64,000 nt of DNA from Odontesthes bonariensis (taxonomy: Eukaryota; Chordata; Actinopteri; Atheriniformes; Atherinopsidae), in NCBI RefSeq assembly GCF_027942865.1, contig NC_134507.1, positions 38,784,797-38,848,796 of the forward strand, written 5' to 3'. The notes under the pieces were generated by a model that had not been told where the DNA came from, did not search any database, and was given only the letters and a program-made list of their open reading frames with translations. The translations under genes and the position numbers were made by a program. Numbering within the stretch: the stretch's first letter is position 1; every line of letters begins with the position of its first letter. Shown here one piece after another: positions 42,004-53,735 of this stretch.

Positions 42004-42531
42004 AGGTAGGGTAGGAGATCCTGGATTTTGAGTCCAGCGAAGCTGCATTTTGAAAATACACAGGTAAAAAGTCCCAACCCTTTTCTTCACTTTCCCCCCG
42101 AAGGCATGCCTCTAGAGTACATGAACGTGCACGAGCGCTGTTCTGACAGCAAGCATCGATCGTTGCCGTATTTAGTATATGATAACTATACATTTAATAA
42201 TGCTAGGTGCTAGCCAAGCTGGCTCTAGTTTAGCTTCCTGCCAAGCTTCTGGACACGTAATTCGTTGACGGAGCAGGGTACGTGCACAGGGGGAAGGAGG
42301 GGGAGGGAGGAGCAGATTGCAGTTTGATAGACGGCATCAGTATCCAATCATTGTGAACGGTCCGTTCAGTATGATTGGACACTGTTTTTCCTAGATTGTA
42401 CGTTCTATAGGCCACTAAAACTTTTCATATTTGTATCAAAACTTTTAATTAATTGGTTGCAATGGGGGTGCGAAGAGTATTTCAAGCAATATGTAAAAAA
42501 ATGTTCCAGAAAAAGATCCCCTACCCCACCT
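42004..42531. mobile_element. 528-bp TTAA-flanked MITE
   Basis: The termini AGGTAGGGTAGGAGATC and, inverted, AGGTGGGGTAGGGGATC agree at 15 of 17 positions. TTAA lies at 42000-42003 and 42532-42535. No coding content. It is a different family from the neighbour at 40599. Confidence 0.8.
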
Positions 42532-43179
42532 TTAATGTAGTAAAATGATTTAAGTTGATCGTGTTAATTCAATTCAATTCATTTTTATTTATATAGCACC
42601 AAATACAACAAATGTCATCTCAAGGCACTTAAATAATAAAGTCCAATTCAAGCTAATTGGAATTCAATTCATTGTAATCATAATTATTTATAAAATAATC
42701 CAATTCATTCATATAGAGCCAATTCAAAAACAATTTCCTAGCTAAGGAAACCAACAGATTGCACCTAAACTTGTGTTTAGTCCAATCTCCCGTCCTGAGT
42801 GTGCCTGAGGCGACTGTGGAGAGGAACGACTGCCTTTGAACAGGAAGAAACCTCTGGCAGAACCAGAACCAGGAAGGGTGGCCATCCGCCTCCACCAGCT
42901 GGGGGTTGAGAAGAAAGAAAGGGGGGGGTTACTCTATACCATTCAAAAGGTACCTGTTGGAACAGGGAAACATGAGTTAATGACCACAATAATGTCACAT
43001 ATACATAAAGTGAGGAAAGGTGTGACAGATGAGCTCCCCCAGCAGGCTGGGCCTATAGCAGCTTAACTATGGGATGTTTCAGGGTCACCTGAGCCATCCC
43101 TAACTATAAGCTTTATCAGGAAGGAAAGTTTTAAGCCTGATCCTAAAAGTGGAAAGGGTGTCTGCTTCCCGGACATTTA

Positions 43180-44671
43180 CTGGCAGCTGGTTCCACACAG
43201 AGGGGCCTGATAACTGAAGGCTCTGCCTCCCAAACTGGCAGCTGGTTCCACACAGAGGGGCCTGATAACTGAAGGCTCTGCCTCCCAAACTGGCAGCTGG
43301 TTCCACACAGAGGGGCCTGATAACTGAAGGCTCTGCCTCCCAAACTGGCAGCTGGTTCCACACAGAGGGGCCTGATAACTGAAGGTTCTGCCTCCCAAAC
43401 TGGCAGCTGGTTCCACACAGAGGGGCCTGATAACTGAAGGCTCTGTCTCCCAAACTGGCAGCTGGTTCCACAGAGAGGGGCCTGATAACTGAAGGCTCTG
43501 CCTCCCAAACTGGCAGCTGGTTCCACACAGAGGGGCCTGATAACTGAAGGCTCTGCCTCCCAAACTGGCAGCTGGTTCCACACAGAGGGGCCTGATAACT
43601 GAAGGCTCTGCCTCCCAAACTGGCAGCTGGTTCCACACAGAGGGGCCTGATAACTGAAGGCTCTGCCTCCCAAACTGGCAGCTGGTTCCACACAGAGGGG
43701 CCTGATAACTGAAGGCTCTGCCTCCCAAACTGGCAGCTGGTTCCACAGAGAGGGGCCTGATAACTGAAGGCTCTGCCTCCCAAACTGGCAGCTGGTTCCA
43801 CACAGAGGGGCCTGATAACTGAAGGCTCTGCCTCCCAAACTGGCAGCTGGTTCCACACAGAGGGGCCTGATAACTGAAGGCTCTGCCTCCCAAACTGGCA
43901 GCTGGTTCCACACAGAGGGGCCTGATAACTGAAGGCTCTGCCTCCCAAACTGGCAGCTGGTTCCACACAGAGGGGCCTGATAACTGAAGGCTCTGCCTCC
44001 CAAACTGGCAGCTGGTTCCACACAGAGGGGCCTGATAACTGAAGGCTCTGCCTCCCAAACTGGCAGCTGGTTCCACAGAGAGGGGCCTGATAACTGAAGG
44101 CTCTGCCTCCCAAACTGGCAGCTGGTTCCACACAGAGGGGCCTGATAACTGAAGGCTCTGCCTCCCAAACTGGCAGCTGGTTCCACAGAGAGGGGCCTGA
44201 TAACTGAAGGCTCTGCCTCCCAAACTGGCAGCTGGTTCCACACAGAGGGGCCTGATAACTGAAGGCTCTGCCTCCCAAACTGGCAGCTGGTTCCACACAG
44301 AGGGGCCTGATAACTGAAGGCTCTGCCTCCCAAACTGGCAGCTGGTTCCACACAGAGGGGCCTGATAACTGAAGGCTCTGCCTCCCAAACTGGCAGCTGG
44401 TTCCACACAGAGGGGCCTGATAACTGAAGGCTCTGCCTCCCAAACTTTCAGCTGGTTCCACACAGAGGGGCCTGATAACTGAAGGCTCTGCCTCCCAAAC
44501 TGGCAGCTGGTTCCACACAGAGGGGCCTGATAACTGAAGGCTCTGCCTCCCAAACTGGCAGCTGGTTCCACAAAGAGGGGCCTGATAACTGAAGGCTCTG
44601 CCTCCCAAACTGGCAGCTGGTTCCACACAGAGGGGCCTGATAACTGAAGGCTCTGCCTCCCAAACTGGCAG
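43180..44671. repeat. 55-bp minisatellite, about 27 copies
   Basis: The unit runs from CTGGCAGCTGGTTCCACACA through GAGGGGCCTGATAACTGAAG to GCTCTGCCTCCCAAA, exactly 55 bp, with very few changes between copies (mostly CACACA versus CAGAGA or CAAAGA). Because 55 is not a multiple of 3 and no unit phase holds a stop on the minus strand, all three minus frames stay open for 400-500 codons; these are artefacts. The edge shows the origin: on the minus strand VWNQLPV is followed by NVREADTLSTFRIRLKTFL, the C-terminal end of a LINE RT. Confidence 0.9.
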
Positions 44672-44689
44672 GAGAATATTACGATATTA

Positions 44690-45230
44690 GGAGGATTTGC
44701 TCCTTTTGTGTTAATTGTAAATTAGAGGAACGCCACTGTCTCTCCAGCTTTCTTGCAGTCTGCTTTAAAGCACGCAGCTGTGAATTATACCAAGGAGCCA
44801 ACCTCTTCTGACTGATTACCTTCCTTTTCAGAGGGGCAACATTGTCCAGTGCTGTACGCATTGAAACTATAGTGCTGTCAACAAGAGAGTCAAGTGCTGC
44901 TGGAGTAAAGTTTATGTAGTCGTCCTCTGTCATATCTGCACATGGCAGTGAAGAAAAGGATGATGGAATTAATTCTTTAAATCTGGTTACAGCATCCTCT
45001 GATAGACACCTTCTATACGTAAATTTCTTCTCAGAAACTGTATAGTCAAGTAACGTAAACTCAAAAGGTTGTTGATTCATTAATGCTAACATGATCCTCC
45101 TGCTGCAGCCAGGTTTCTGTAAGACAAAATATATCAATATGATGATCACAAATCAACTCATTCACTAACAGAGACTTGGAAAGGAGAGATCTGATATTCA
45201 GCAAAGCACATTTAATAGTTTGTTTTTGTT
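44690..45230 (-). pseudogene. L2-type LINE ORF2 fragment
   Basis: The endonuclease start ([31 protein letters not shown]) is joined with most of the endonuclease missing to the endonuclease-RT linker (DNVAPLKRKVISQKRLAPWY and RALKQTARKLERQWRSS). It is internally deleted and followed by a poly-T tract (poly-A on the minus strand, 45250-45273). Confidence 0.65.
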
Positions 45231-45429
45231 CAGTTAAAGTTTTTGTTTTAATTTTTTTTTTTTTTTTTTTTTTGCACAAGAGGATTTGCTCCTTTTGTGT
45301 TAATTGATTGGGTGGGTAGCAGTAGGTGGGAAGCTGCAGAGAAGTGTGTAAGACTACAACTCTGCATCCTGGTCTGAGCCCTGGGTTGTCATGTTTTAGG
45401 GTGGCAAATAAATTCATCCATATTTCTAA

Positions 45430-45690
45430 AAAATGAGAGCAGCTCCTTCCAAAGTGGGATGGATGCCGTCTCTCCTCATCAGACCAGGTTTTCTCCAGAA
45501 AGATTGCCAATTATCTATGTAGCCCACGTTGTTTGCTGGACACCATCTAGACAACCAGCGATTGTAGGACGACATGCGACTAAACATGTCATCACTGGTC
45601 AGATTTGGCAGGGGTCCAGAGAAAACTACGTGGTCCCACATTGTTTTGGCAAAATCATCACTGATTAGGGTGCGCCGTCTTGCGTTGGTC
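45430..45690 (-). pseudogene. LINE ORF1 fragment with SGNH/GDSL esterase block
   Basis: [10 protein letters not shown] and the later [14 protein letters not shown], with the D-x-x-H of esterase block V, match the esterase-type ORF1 of CR1/L2 LINEs. The front part of the domain is cut at about 45690. Confidence 0.65.
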
Positions 45691-46445
45691 ACTGGTCTCG
45701 GGCTTCCGGCGGGCTCGGACACAAATATTTTAATTAATGTCGGACTCGGGTCGGATTCGAGCACTTTACTGTCGGTTGAGGGCCGGGCTCGGACAGAAAA
45801 ATCCGGCCCGAGCCAGGCTCTAACCAGTAGTCAAAAGATTAAGGTCCAGCAAATATTTATTAAAAATAAAGACATAAACTGTCACATGAAAAACAGTTTT
45901 CCACGGCTCACTTTTTCCTGAAAAACTATTAAGTTTGTAGCTTTGAGCCTATTAACTAGCCATATCTTGTATGAATGAGCCAAATGCATGGGTAACTTAC
46001 GTTGACTTGGTGAAATAACCTCTTATGTCCGTCAGTTTTCTTTTCCTGCCCGAGTCAGACATGATGACTCCGAGCCAGTGAACAAAAGACCGGTCATCTC
46101 GTCAGCTGTTTTCCCGCTATCACCGCTTAGCAACCAACCTAGCAACAACAAGCCAGGCATAGCGCTACAGAAGGTGAGCCAATCACAGACAGCAAGGCTG
46201 TCCCCACCAATGACGCGCCGTTTTTTGAGAGAGGGAACTGCGGAAGGGGAAAATTAACCCTTTGTTTCGCCCGTGCTCTGCTGTGGTCCATGAGTTTAAG
46301 CATTCGGAAATTATAGAACGAGTGAAAAAAATCAACACAGAAAGAAAAAATTATTTAGCGTGAGATTTCTTTGTTAAGTGTGAGAGCGTGACACTAAGTC
46401 TGAAAGAGTGAGTGTCACGGCAGATGCGTGAGAGTTGGTAACCCT
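45691..46445. mobile_element. Insertion with a hAT-like right terminus
   Basis: Between two parts of the LINE ORF1 lies unrelated DNA whose right end, read on the minus strand, is CAGGGTTACCAACTCTCACG, close to a hAT terminus I know from fish genomes. The left border and an 8-bp duplication are not clear; CTGGTCTC on the left and CTGGCTCG on the right are similar but not equal. Confidence 0.35.
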
Positions 46446-46638
46446 GCTGGCTCGCTATCGGTTGATTTTCAACAGTGCAGAGCCGAGCTTCCAATTCAGA
46501 TAACCTCGCCTCCAAAACTACAAAAAGACTACATTTGTTACATGTAGCATTATCGCTAAAGGAGGCCGAGGAGTACCTAAACATCTGACACGCGGAGCAG
46601 GTGAAAGCAGGAGATGGAGGGAGAGAACTGGTAGCCAT
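46440..46638 (-). pseudogene. LINE ORF1 N-terminal fragment
   Basis: MATSSLPPSPAFTCSACQMF, a second cysteine pair (CNKC), then a heptad-like LEARLSELEARLCTVEN coiled coil: the zinc-plus-coiled-coil head of CR1/L2-type ORF1. Confidence 0.6.
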
Positions 46639-46660
46639 GCTAAGCTAGAGAACCAGACAC

Positions 46661-47205
46661 ACCGCTAAAAAGTGAGAATAAAGATTAAAGATCTGTAGGA
46701 GTGTGTTAGAACAGAACGGTAAGCTATAGAGTTTAACTATACAAAATTGTGTAAGTTATAGGTAGAAATAAAGTGATTATCAGTAGTCCAAGAGGAGCAA
46801 GAAATTCCACAGTGCACAAGCAAGGTAACAGGAAGTGATGCAACACGTCTTACCGCAAAGCCTTACACTGACTCAGATGAGATTTATGGGATATTGCACA
46901 CAGTGGGTGTCGGTCTACAGAGTATATTATTAAATTTTTTTTATGAATTTGATAAAAAAAAAAAAGCTACAAATATTTTTAACTGTGACCTTAGTGGGTC
47001 TTTAAAGAAGCATTTTACAGTTCACAGGGATTTAAATAAAAAGCACAGTAATGAGTTTAATGGAATGTGACTGGATGGTTAAAAACTGTGCAGAAAGGTT
47101 ATCAAGAGAAGAAGAAAAGTGGGTGTGGTTTAACACGCTGCACGCCACAGCTGGATCTTATCGTATGGGCTGACTGTTGCAGAGTCCATCAGTCGGAGAA
47201 CCAGA
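46661..47205. other. AT-rich stretch before the zinc-finger gene
   Basis: No recognisable element. The last 120 bp, up to the ATG at 47206, may be promoter and 5' UTR of the zinc-finger gene. Confidence 0.35.
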
Positions 47206-47661
47206 ATGGAGCAGCAGGAGCAGAACCAGGAGCAGAACCAGGAGCTGAAGCAGGAACAGAACCAGGAGGTGAAGCAGGAGCAGAACCAGGAGCTGATGCA
47301 GGAGCTGAAGCAGGAGCTGAAGGAGGAGCTGAAGCAGAACCAGGAGCAGAACCTGAACCAGGAGCAGAACCATGAACTGAAGCAGGAGCAGAACCAGAAC
47401 CAGAACCAGGAGCTGAACCAGGAGCAGAACCATGAACTGAAGCAGGAGCAGAACCAGGAGCTGAACCAGGAGCAGAACCAGGAGCTGAACCAGGAGCTGA
47501 ACCAGGAGCTGAACCAGGAGCTGAACCAGGAGCTGAACCAGGAGCTGAACCAGGAGCTGAACCAGGAGCTGAACCAGGAGCTGAACCAGGAGCTGAACCA
47601 GGAGCAGAACCCCTCCACCAGGAAACGAGCCCGCTCATCCTCTGGGTCCTCCGGGCCACAG
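47206..47661 (+). CDS. Exon 1 of a probable C2H2 zinc-finger gene (E-L-N-Q repeat)
   Basis: 152 codons from ATG, made of E/Q/L/N/K tetrads encoded by a 12-bp minisatellite (consensus GAGCTGAACCAG or GAGCAGAACCAG), followed by NPSTRKRARSSSGSSGPQ with a basic nuclear-localisation-like patch. The exon ends CACAG before GTCGGTGT at phase 0, and the acceptor at 55279 opens the finger exon at phase 0. E/Q/P-rich first exons of this kind are familiar in teleost zinc-finger genes. The repeat is predicted to be a long charged helix. The other frames are also open only because the unit is 12 bp. The join across 7.6 kb is inferred. Confidence 0.5.
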
Positions 47662-48416
47662 GTCGGTGTGAAGGACGTTTTTATTTTATTTCTTATTTAT
47701 TTGGTTAGGACACTGCACATTAATCAACATTTCAGCAAAGCATCAATGTATCTAAATTACATCTGTTGTCCTCAGGCAGGTATCATAAAAACATACAGAC
47801 AATACACCATGACAAAAAACTAAAAAACAAACAAACAGAAAATATCTGGAAGGATTCACATCAAAGTTAAGAGTCCGTACACAAAAGAGAAAAGACGCAG
47901 AGGTGACCCATGAGAGCAGCTCTGGCTGTTTTCAACCACTGTTTAAGGGTCTTTTTAAAGGTGGTGGAATTGTCCCAGTTTCTAACACGAGTTGGCAGTG
48001 TGTTCCAGCACTGTTCCTCTGATGGACTCCACCACTTGGCCAAACTTAGTCCTGCATTATTGCACATCAGTGTCCTCTAGTGCTCTGGGGCCTCATGTAC
48101 AAAGCGTGCGTACGCACCTTTTCACGTCAACGATCAGATGTATCAAGAACGAAATGATCGTGGAAATGTGCGGTGCTTCAGGGCTGGCATACGCACATTT
48201 CTGCAGCTGCTGATTCTTTGGCGACACCTAAGGTGATGTTGGGAAACTGTTATAATGAATAAATGTGAAAACAATTAGTCCTCAGACATTGATGTGCACA
48301 TTTGAGATAGATGAACAATTAATACTGATAAACAATTAACACACCCATGTGTCTCCATTTACACGAGTGGATATAAAAGCAGCGCAAAGTGGTGCAATGC
48401 ATACCATTTAAAAACA

Positions 48417-49576
48417 ATGGCTGCTTTAAAAGTATTAGAAGACTTTGCAAATGGTGCATTTCGAAGAGAGCATGTGTTCACTACAACAGAGAGGATTAGC
48501 TGGCATATGATGGCGACTGGAGACCGACCGATATGGTTTTTACTAAAGCCGATACCGATATTTAGCGGTCAGAGTCAGCCGATGGCCGATGTGACCTGCC
48601 GATTTTTAGGGCCGATATGCTATTGTATTATCCTTAATTGGCATGCAAACAAACATACTAGTAAGAGGAGGCACAACACTTGTAAACTTCACACGATTTA
48701 TTGAAAATTGAACAACTGTTGAACAACTATTGTTGAAAAAACAACATGAATTAAATATAAAATAAATAAATACCAACTATAATAATATAGTTACTATATA
48801 TATCAGTGTTTCCCGCAGGAAATTGCTTAGTCAAGGTGGTGAGTCGTCAGCCGGGACCAGGGGTTTTGCGCGGATAGCGTTCTGTCGGGTGTCTTTTAAT
48901 GTCTGAGCATTATTACTCGGTTTAAAAAAATAAAACAAAAATAAATAAAAATTTAATAAGAAAATCGGCCGATGCCGATTGATTCAAAAATGGCAAAAAT
49001 CGGCCGATTAAATCGGCTGGCCGATCGATCGGTCGGTCTCTAATGGCGACTGATTACTCATTAGCCGTTTTGAGGGAAATCCTCCTGGAACTGTGCGCAG
49101 AGCTGCGGCCGGCGTTGGAGCACAACACAGCGAGGAGCCATGCGCTGCCTGTGCTCACAGGTGATGTGCACACTGGGGTTCCAACCGGAGCATTCCAGGG
49201 GCAGATCGCCAACCGATTGGGACTGTGCCAGCCGAGCCATGCCAGCCGTGTGGGACAGAATTATCCGCATCTCAGCCACGTATATCAAATTCCCAACAGG
49301 CCAACATTAAAGCTCAATTTGAAGCGAGAGCCGGTTTTGTAATCGGAGTTATCGACTGCACACACATTGCTATAAAAGCGCCATCACATGAAGAATTTGT
49401 ATGTTGACAGGAAACATTTTCATTCGATCGATGTACAGATCATATGTGATGCATAAATGCAATTAACCAAAAGTGTGGCGAGGTGCCCTGGTTCAATGCA
49501 CGATTCATACATTCTGAGTAACAGCATGTTGGGAACAGACTACAGGGTGGCACTGTGCGTGATGGGTGGCTTCTTG
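48417..49576 (+). pseudogene. Harbinger transposase remnant
   Basis: It starts MAALKVLEDFANGAFRREHV, the HARBI1-like N-terminus, is cut by the hAT MITE at 48518, then resumes with LELCAELRPALEHNTARSHA, GVIDCTHIAIKAPS (first catalytic D) and VARCPGSMHDSYILSNS. The second D and the E region are missing, and the frame changes several times. Confidence 0.7.
48518..49042. mobile_element. 525-bp hAT MITE inside the Harbinger transposase
   Basis: The termini are TGGAGACCGACCGAT and, inverted, TAGAGACCGACCGAT. A perfect 8-bp duplication ATGGCGAC lies at 48510-48517 and 49043-49050. The interior is rich in CCGAT/ATCGG motifs and has no coding frame. Confidence 0.85.
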
Positions 49577-49969
49577 GTGAGTAACTTTATTCTTGTAATG
49601 GTCCTAATATTATTCCCCGTGACGCGCATTGAGTATGTGCGCCCCCAATTTCTATCCCGTCTTCACAGCATCATTATATTATATATATTAGTCGGTGGTT
49701 AAAGTTAGTTTCTTGCTGTTTTTTGCTGGTTAAACTTCAGTTTAAGATCTTTCTAACAAGCCCCTGATCGTCTCTGTGGGCATATATTAATAACCCCGTG
49801 CGTAAAGTGTGAAATGTCTCAATCAGCCTTTTCCCCGGCGCACTTCTGCACGTTACTGTATGAACACGTTGTTCTGAGTTACACAAAAACATCAGTATTT
49901 AGCTTGGGGGTAATCGGAGTCCCCCACATGAGCTCCCACCACCCCAGAGAGAGCAGTGTCACCCATAGT

Positions 49970-50282
49970 TGCGCCGACTCTCTATTCAAACAGAGTCGGT
50001 CACCCCCCCACCCGCCTGTTTTGGCCACACTGCGGCAGTGGGCAGCCAGTCTGTTTCACATCCACCTTAATTTTGGACCACTTCTTCTTCACCTCTGCTT
50101 GTGAGGCTTCTCAGACCCCACAGCATTAACCCACTCTCATTATCCCGCCCACTCCTCTTGCGTTTGCTGCTAATGCCGGATGACAGCGTGCCAAAGAGTA
50201 CATTTTTGCGCGCCTCCACTTCGGACAGTAGCACTTCCAATTCACTTTCAGTGTAATTTTTCTTTTTTCCCGTCTTACTCAT
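49970..50282 (-). pseudogene. Harbinger Myb-like protein remnant
   Basis: MSKTGKKKNYTESELEVLLS, then a VEARKNVLFGTLSSGISSKR segment, matches the Myb/SANT-like second protein of Harbinger elements, which recruits the transposase to DNA. The frame shifts after about residue 45. Confidence 0.6.
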
Positions 50283-51295
50283 GCTTTTTTTCTTTATTTT
50301 CTGATCGTGCAGAGAGGGGAATTGCAGGTGCAGGGCTCATTTAAATATGATTTGCGTATTTAAGTAGGGGCGTGGACAGGGAGGAGTTGGGTGCTCCGAC
50401 ATGTGCGCTCAATTCCACGTTGATTGGGATGTACAAACGAAATGTGCTTGGATACATGCGTGCGCACAGATTCGTACATCCGACGTTGGAGGGCATTTGG
50501 GTTTGAGCGTACGCCAAGTTTCAGTAGGAAATCCACGCAAGTCTTTGTACATGAGGCCCCTGGTGTTTACTCTAGAGGATTCTGTCTTTATGAAATCCTG
50601 TAATAGTGGAGGGGCTAATCCTTTGGAAACCTTAAAGATGAGACAGACATCCAAAAACAGCTGATAGCTATCAAAGTCCAAGATTTTGCACTGATGTATG
50701 TGACCATGTTGTATAACAGTAGGAAATACGAGTAAGTATCACTGCATGCGCAGAAGTCTTCGCTGACTCCATAGTCAGGAAGGGTCTCGCATGTTTGAAA
50801 TTTGATAAGTTCAATTTAATTGTATTTGTGACTTTTTTAACGTGTTGCTTAAAATTGAGATTAGAATCAAAGATTACCCCGAGGGACTTAAAGTGTTGAA
50901 CCACATCAAGTGTCTCTGCATCCACCATGACTGATGGTTGCTGTCTCTCTGCTGGCTGCCGGGAGTAAAACATACAGGCTGTTTATTTTTTTTATTCAAA
51001 TGTAAACAACAGTTTTGGAGCCAATGGGACACTGGCACCGTGGCTCCTGAGAGAATTGCAGCAGCTTCTTGAATTTGAATTGGCATGACAGTATAATGCA
51101 GTGTCGTCAGCATATGGTTGCATCTTTATTTCTACAGACATGTGGTAAGTTATGGACATTTAGGCTGAATAAAACAGGACCCAATATTGAGCCCTGTGGT
51201 ACTCCAGCCGAAGAAGTGAGGTATGAAGATGGCAAATCACCAATTTGAACTGCCTGTTTCCTGTGCGAGAGGTAAGACTTCATCCAGCAGAGGGC

Positions 51296-52640
51296 ACTAT
51301 TTTAAAAGTTGAAATGGGAGCTGAACCAGAGAGGGCAGGGACACGAATAAACATGTTGTTTTTTACAATTTGTTATACAAGATATACATCACGTTACAAA
51401 TTATGTAAAATGACATTAGGTACACCTGAGAAGAGAAGGAATAGCAGAGGCAGCTGTGAAAAATAAACTAAATTCAAAATAAAATCCAAAATAAAACTTA
51501 ATTGCAGTGAGAAAGGTATGCGTGGGGTTATTACACTATTGTATTGAAGCACTCGACACGGCAATTGCAACAGTCTCAGGATTAAATGACTATTGTTTGG
51601 ATAGGAACCAAAGTTTACATGTCTGTTTCCGCAAACCCCGCGGATTGTCGGACCCCTACAATCTGTGGATTGTCATTGGTTTTCGCCGAACCGCGTCATA
51701 GCTCATTACCATAAAGTTAGCTTGAGTTTAATCGCTGGAATCCGCTCTGGTCGTTCAGTTCTCTCACCTTCCATAGAGAAATAATGATTTCCGGCGCTCA
51801 GGTAGCGTAGGTCGCTCTTGGTGTACAGCATGTGGCCGCCGTGGCAACGCGTACAGTGCTGGGAAGGGGACGGAGCCTAGTGGACCAGAAGGAGCGACTG
51901 TTTGTATTGCTGTTGTGTTGAGTGTAGTGAAAGTTCCGTCCAGAGCCTCGGTGGATGTATCTTGGTCGTTTGAGAATGTAGTGATGGGATACAAGCTGGG
52001 GAGGGGGGGTTAGAGATGCGCTCGCCAGAGTCAAACACAGCGCAATCCAGAGGAACAGATTAAAAATCCACATGGTGTGAGATCGGCAGCAACGTAATCC
52101 AACGGTGGATGGTGAAGCCACAGAGCCAGCGCAGCGGAGGCAGAGGAGTGGGGCGTGCTGGTTGTAGCTTCGCTGGAAATGGGGGGCGGCGTTGGGGATT
52201 AGCAGCAGGCTAGCCGGCCGGCAGGTGGACACCGTCGGTGTTACAGGGAGATGGCGTCCCACGCACTGACAGCAATCCACGGGAGCAGACGGGCTCCCAG
52301 GAGAGCCGGCTGGCAACAGACCGGCCCAAACCGGTGTGCTTCGAGGGGCGCACCAGTACAGACTTATCCAGCCACAGGAGTCCCGTACAGGTGAGCCCTG
52401 TACAGGTGTAGCTAGCTGCTGGATAACGAGTGGCGAGGCAGTGGCAGCAAACAGGTAGAGACCGTTGGCTACTGATTCGGTGTCGCAGAGTGCTGGGTCC
52501 CGCATTCTGGACCTTCTCAAGCAAGCCGATTCTAGCAGATGGGTTTAAAATCCAACGTTAAAACTAGACTTAAAATAAAAATAACGAATACAGCGTGGAG
52601 GCGCGGCAGCAGCTTGCCAGCGGTCCCTCCCACGTCTACC
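51296..52640 (-). other. Unassigned insertion in the LINE, with a 240-codon frame
   Basis: This block separates two RT segments that should be about 20 codons apart. On the minus strand a 240-codon frame runs from 52520 to 51798; it includes a hydrophobic stretch MWIFNLFLWIALCLTLASAS after a Cys/Ser/Pro-rich region. I do not recognise the protein. It could be the leader of another LINE or a chance frame in GC-rich DNA. No terminal repeats are seen. Confidence 0.35.
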
Positions 52641-53635
52641 AATAAGTACATCATGATTAATGGTGTCAAAAGCACGCTTTAAATGAAGAAATACAGCAGC
52701 TACAAAGCCACCTTGATCCAACAAGCTCTTTAAGTTTTCTAGGAAATAACAGGTAGCTGTCTCTGCTGAATGAAATTTCCTAAATCCAAACTGCATTGGA
52801 TGAAGAGTGGCATGGCCATTATTTCAGTGTTCAGTCAGTTCTGTGGTAACCCATTTCTCCGCTACTTTGGAAATTCTAGGAAAAATACTTATGGGTCGAT
52901 AGATTTTGTCAGCCTTAAAGACGGGGGTGACCCGAGCAATCTTCCATGTCGATGGTACCGTTCCTTGTTTTATGGATAGATTTACAAGATGTGCAACTGG
53001 GTCAGCAAGAGCCTGTTTATTGGTCTTTAAAAGGTCACTAGTAAGACCAAATTAATCTCTGGCCTTTTTAGAGATGAAATATGTGAGCATTTAAAGGGCT
53101 TCGCAAGTTCCTCAACTGAGCCAATGAAAAATCTATTGATAACTCACAGTAATCCCCAGATTGTCAGTTAGCTCATCATTTACCTGGAGCTGTAGATCAC
53201 TAAGATGGGGAGATAACTCATTTAGATTGTTCCATATTAGCTTTTAATTACCATTTGCCCCATTTATGGCCTCAAAATAGAATCTGCTTTCACCTTACGG
53301 GTCATCCTTAAGACTTTATCTCTATTTTTCATTTATTTTATAATTTCATTGTTCAACCAGGACAGATTATTTCTATGTTGCTTGGATTTACCTTTTTTTT
53401 TGTGAAGTGCGTCATAATATCATTGACTTTTTTAATAAAGTTATCTGAGCTAGCCTCAATGTCGTTATTTTCCAGAATATCAGACGTTCTAGATTTTGGA
53501 TTTCCTCATTCAGGAAGTGTTGCTGGCTTTTGGGTATGAAGTAGGACTGGTGACCTCTGGTGGATGCCAGAGATCACCAGTTGCACCAGATGCCTTTGGA
53601 ACAAAGAAAAAAACAAAACAAAATTCCCACCCCTA

Positions 53636-53735
53636 CTGATTATATCGAATCGCAATACTTGTAGAATCACAATTATCAAGAATTGTGATACAATCGAATC
53701 GTGACCAAAGCATATCGTCCCACCCCAATTTGTGT
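53636..53735. repeat. Short MITE-like fragment
   Basis: It has repeated ATCGAATCG and TATCGTCCCACCCC motifs, which I associate with fish hAT-type MITEs, within the LINE endonuclease region. The ends are unclear. Confidence 0.3.

Larger units (their letters stand above)
42567..46660 (-). mobile_element. Decayed L2/CR1-type LINE with expanded minisatellite
   Basis: In minus orientation, the ORF1 N-terminal part lies at 46440-46638, the ORF1 esterase part at 45430-45690, the ORF2 endonuclease and linker parts at 44690-45230, the RT C-terminus at 43100-43180, then the 3' UTR and a short GAATT-repeat tail near 42567. The RT core is missing. Its C-terminal codons are amplified at 43180-44671. A further insertion lies at about 45690-46445. 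Confidence 0.65.
48088..50559 (+). mobile_element. PIF/Harbinger transposon, decayed, 2.47 kb
   Basis: The termini GGGCCTCATGTACAAAG and CTTTGTACATGAGGCCC are exact inverted copies; the 3-bp duplication CTG lies on both sides (48085-48087, 50560-50562). It holds remnants of the two usual Harbinger genes, a transposase (+) and a Myb-like protein (-), and is itself split by a hAT MITE. Confidence 0.85.

Noticed and set aside
43100-44663. Three overlapping minus-strand frames of 421-508 codons
   Set aside because: They are one 55-bp repeat read in three frames; a stop-free unit of a length not divisible by 3 keeps all frames open.
47130-47659. Minus-strand frames rich in W-F-S or P-G-S-A over the E-L-N-Q repeat
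   Set aside because: Antisense readings of a 12-bp minisatellite; the plus frame has the ATG, the basic end and a splice donor.
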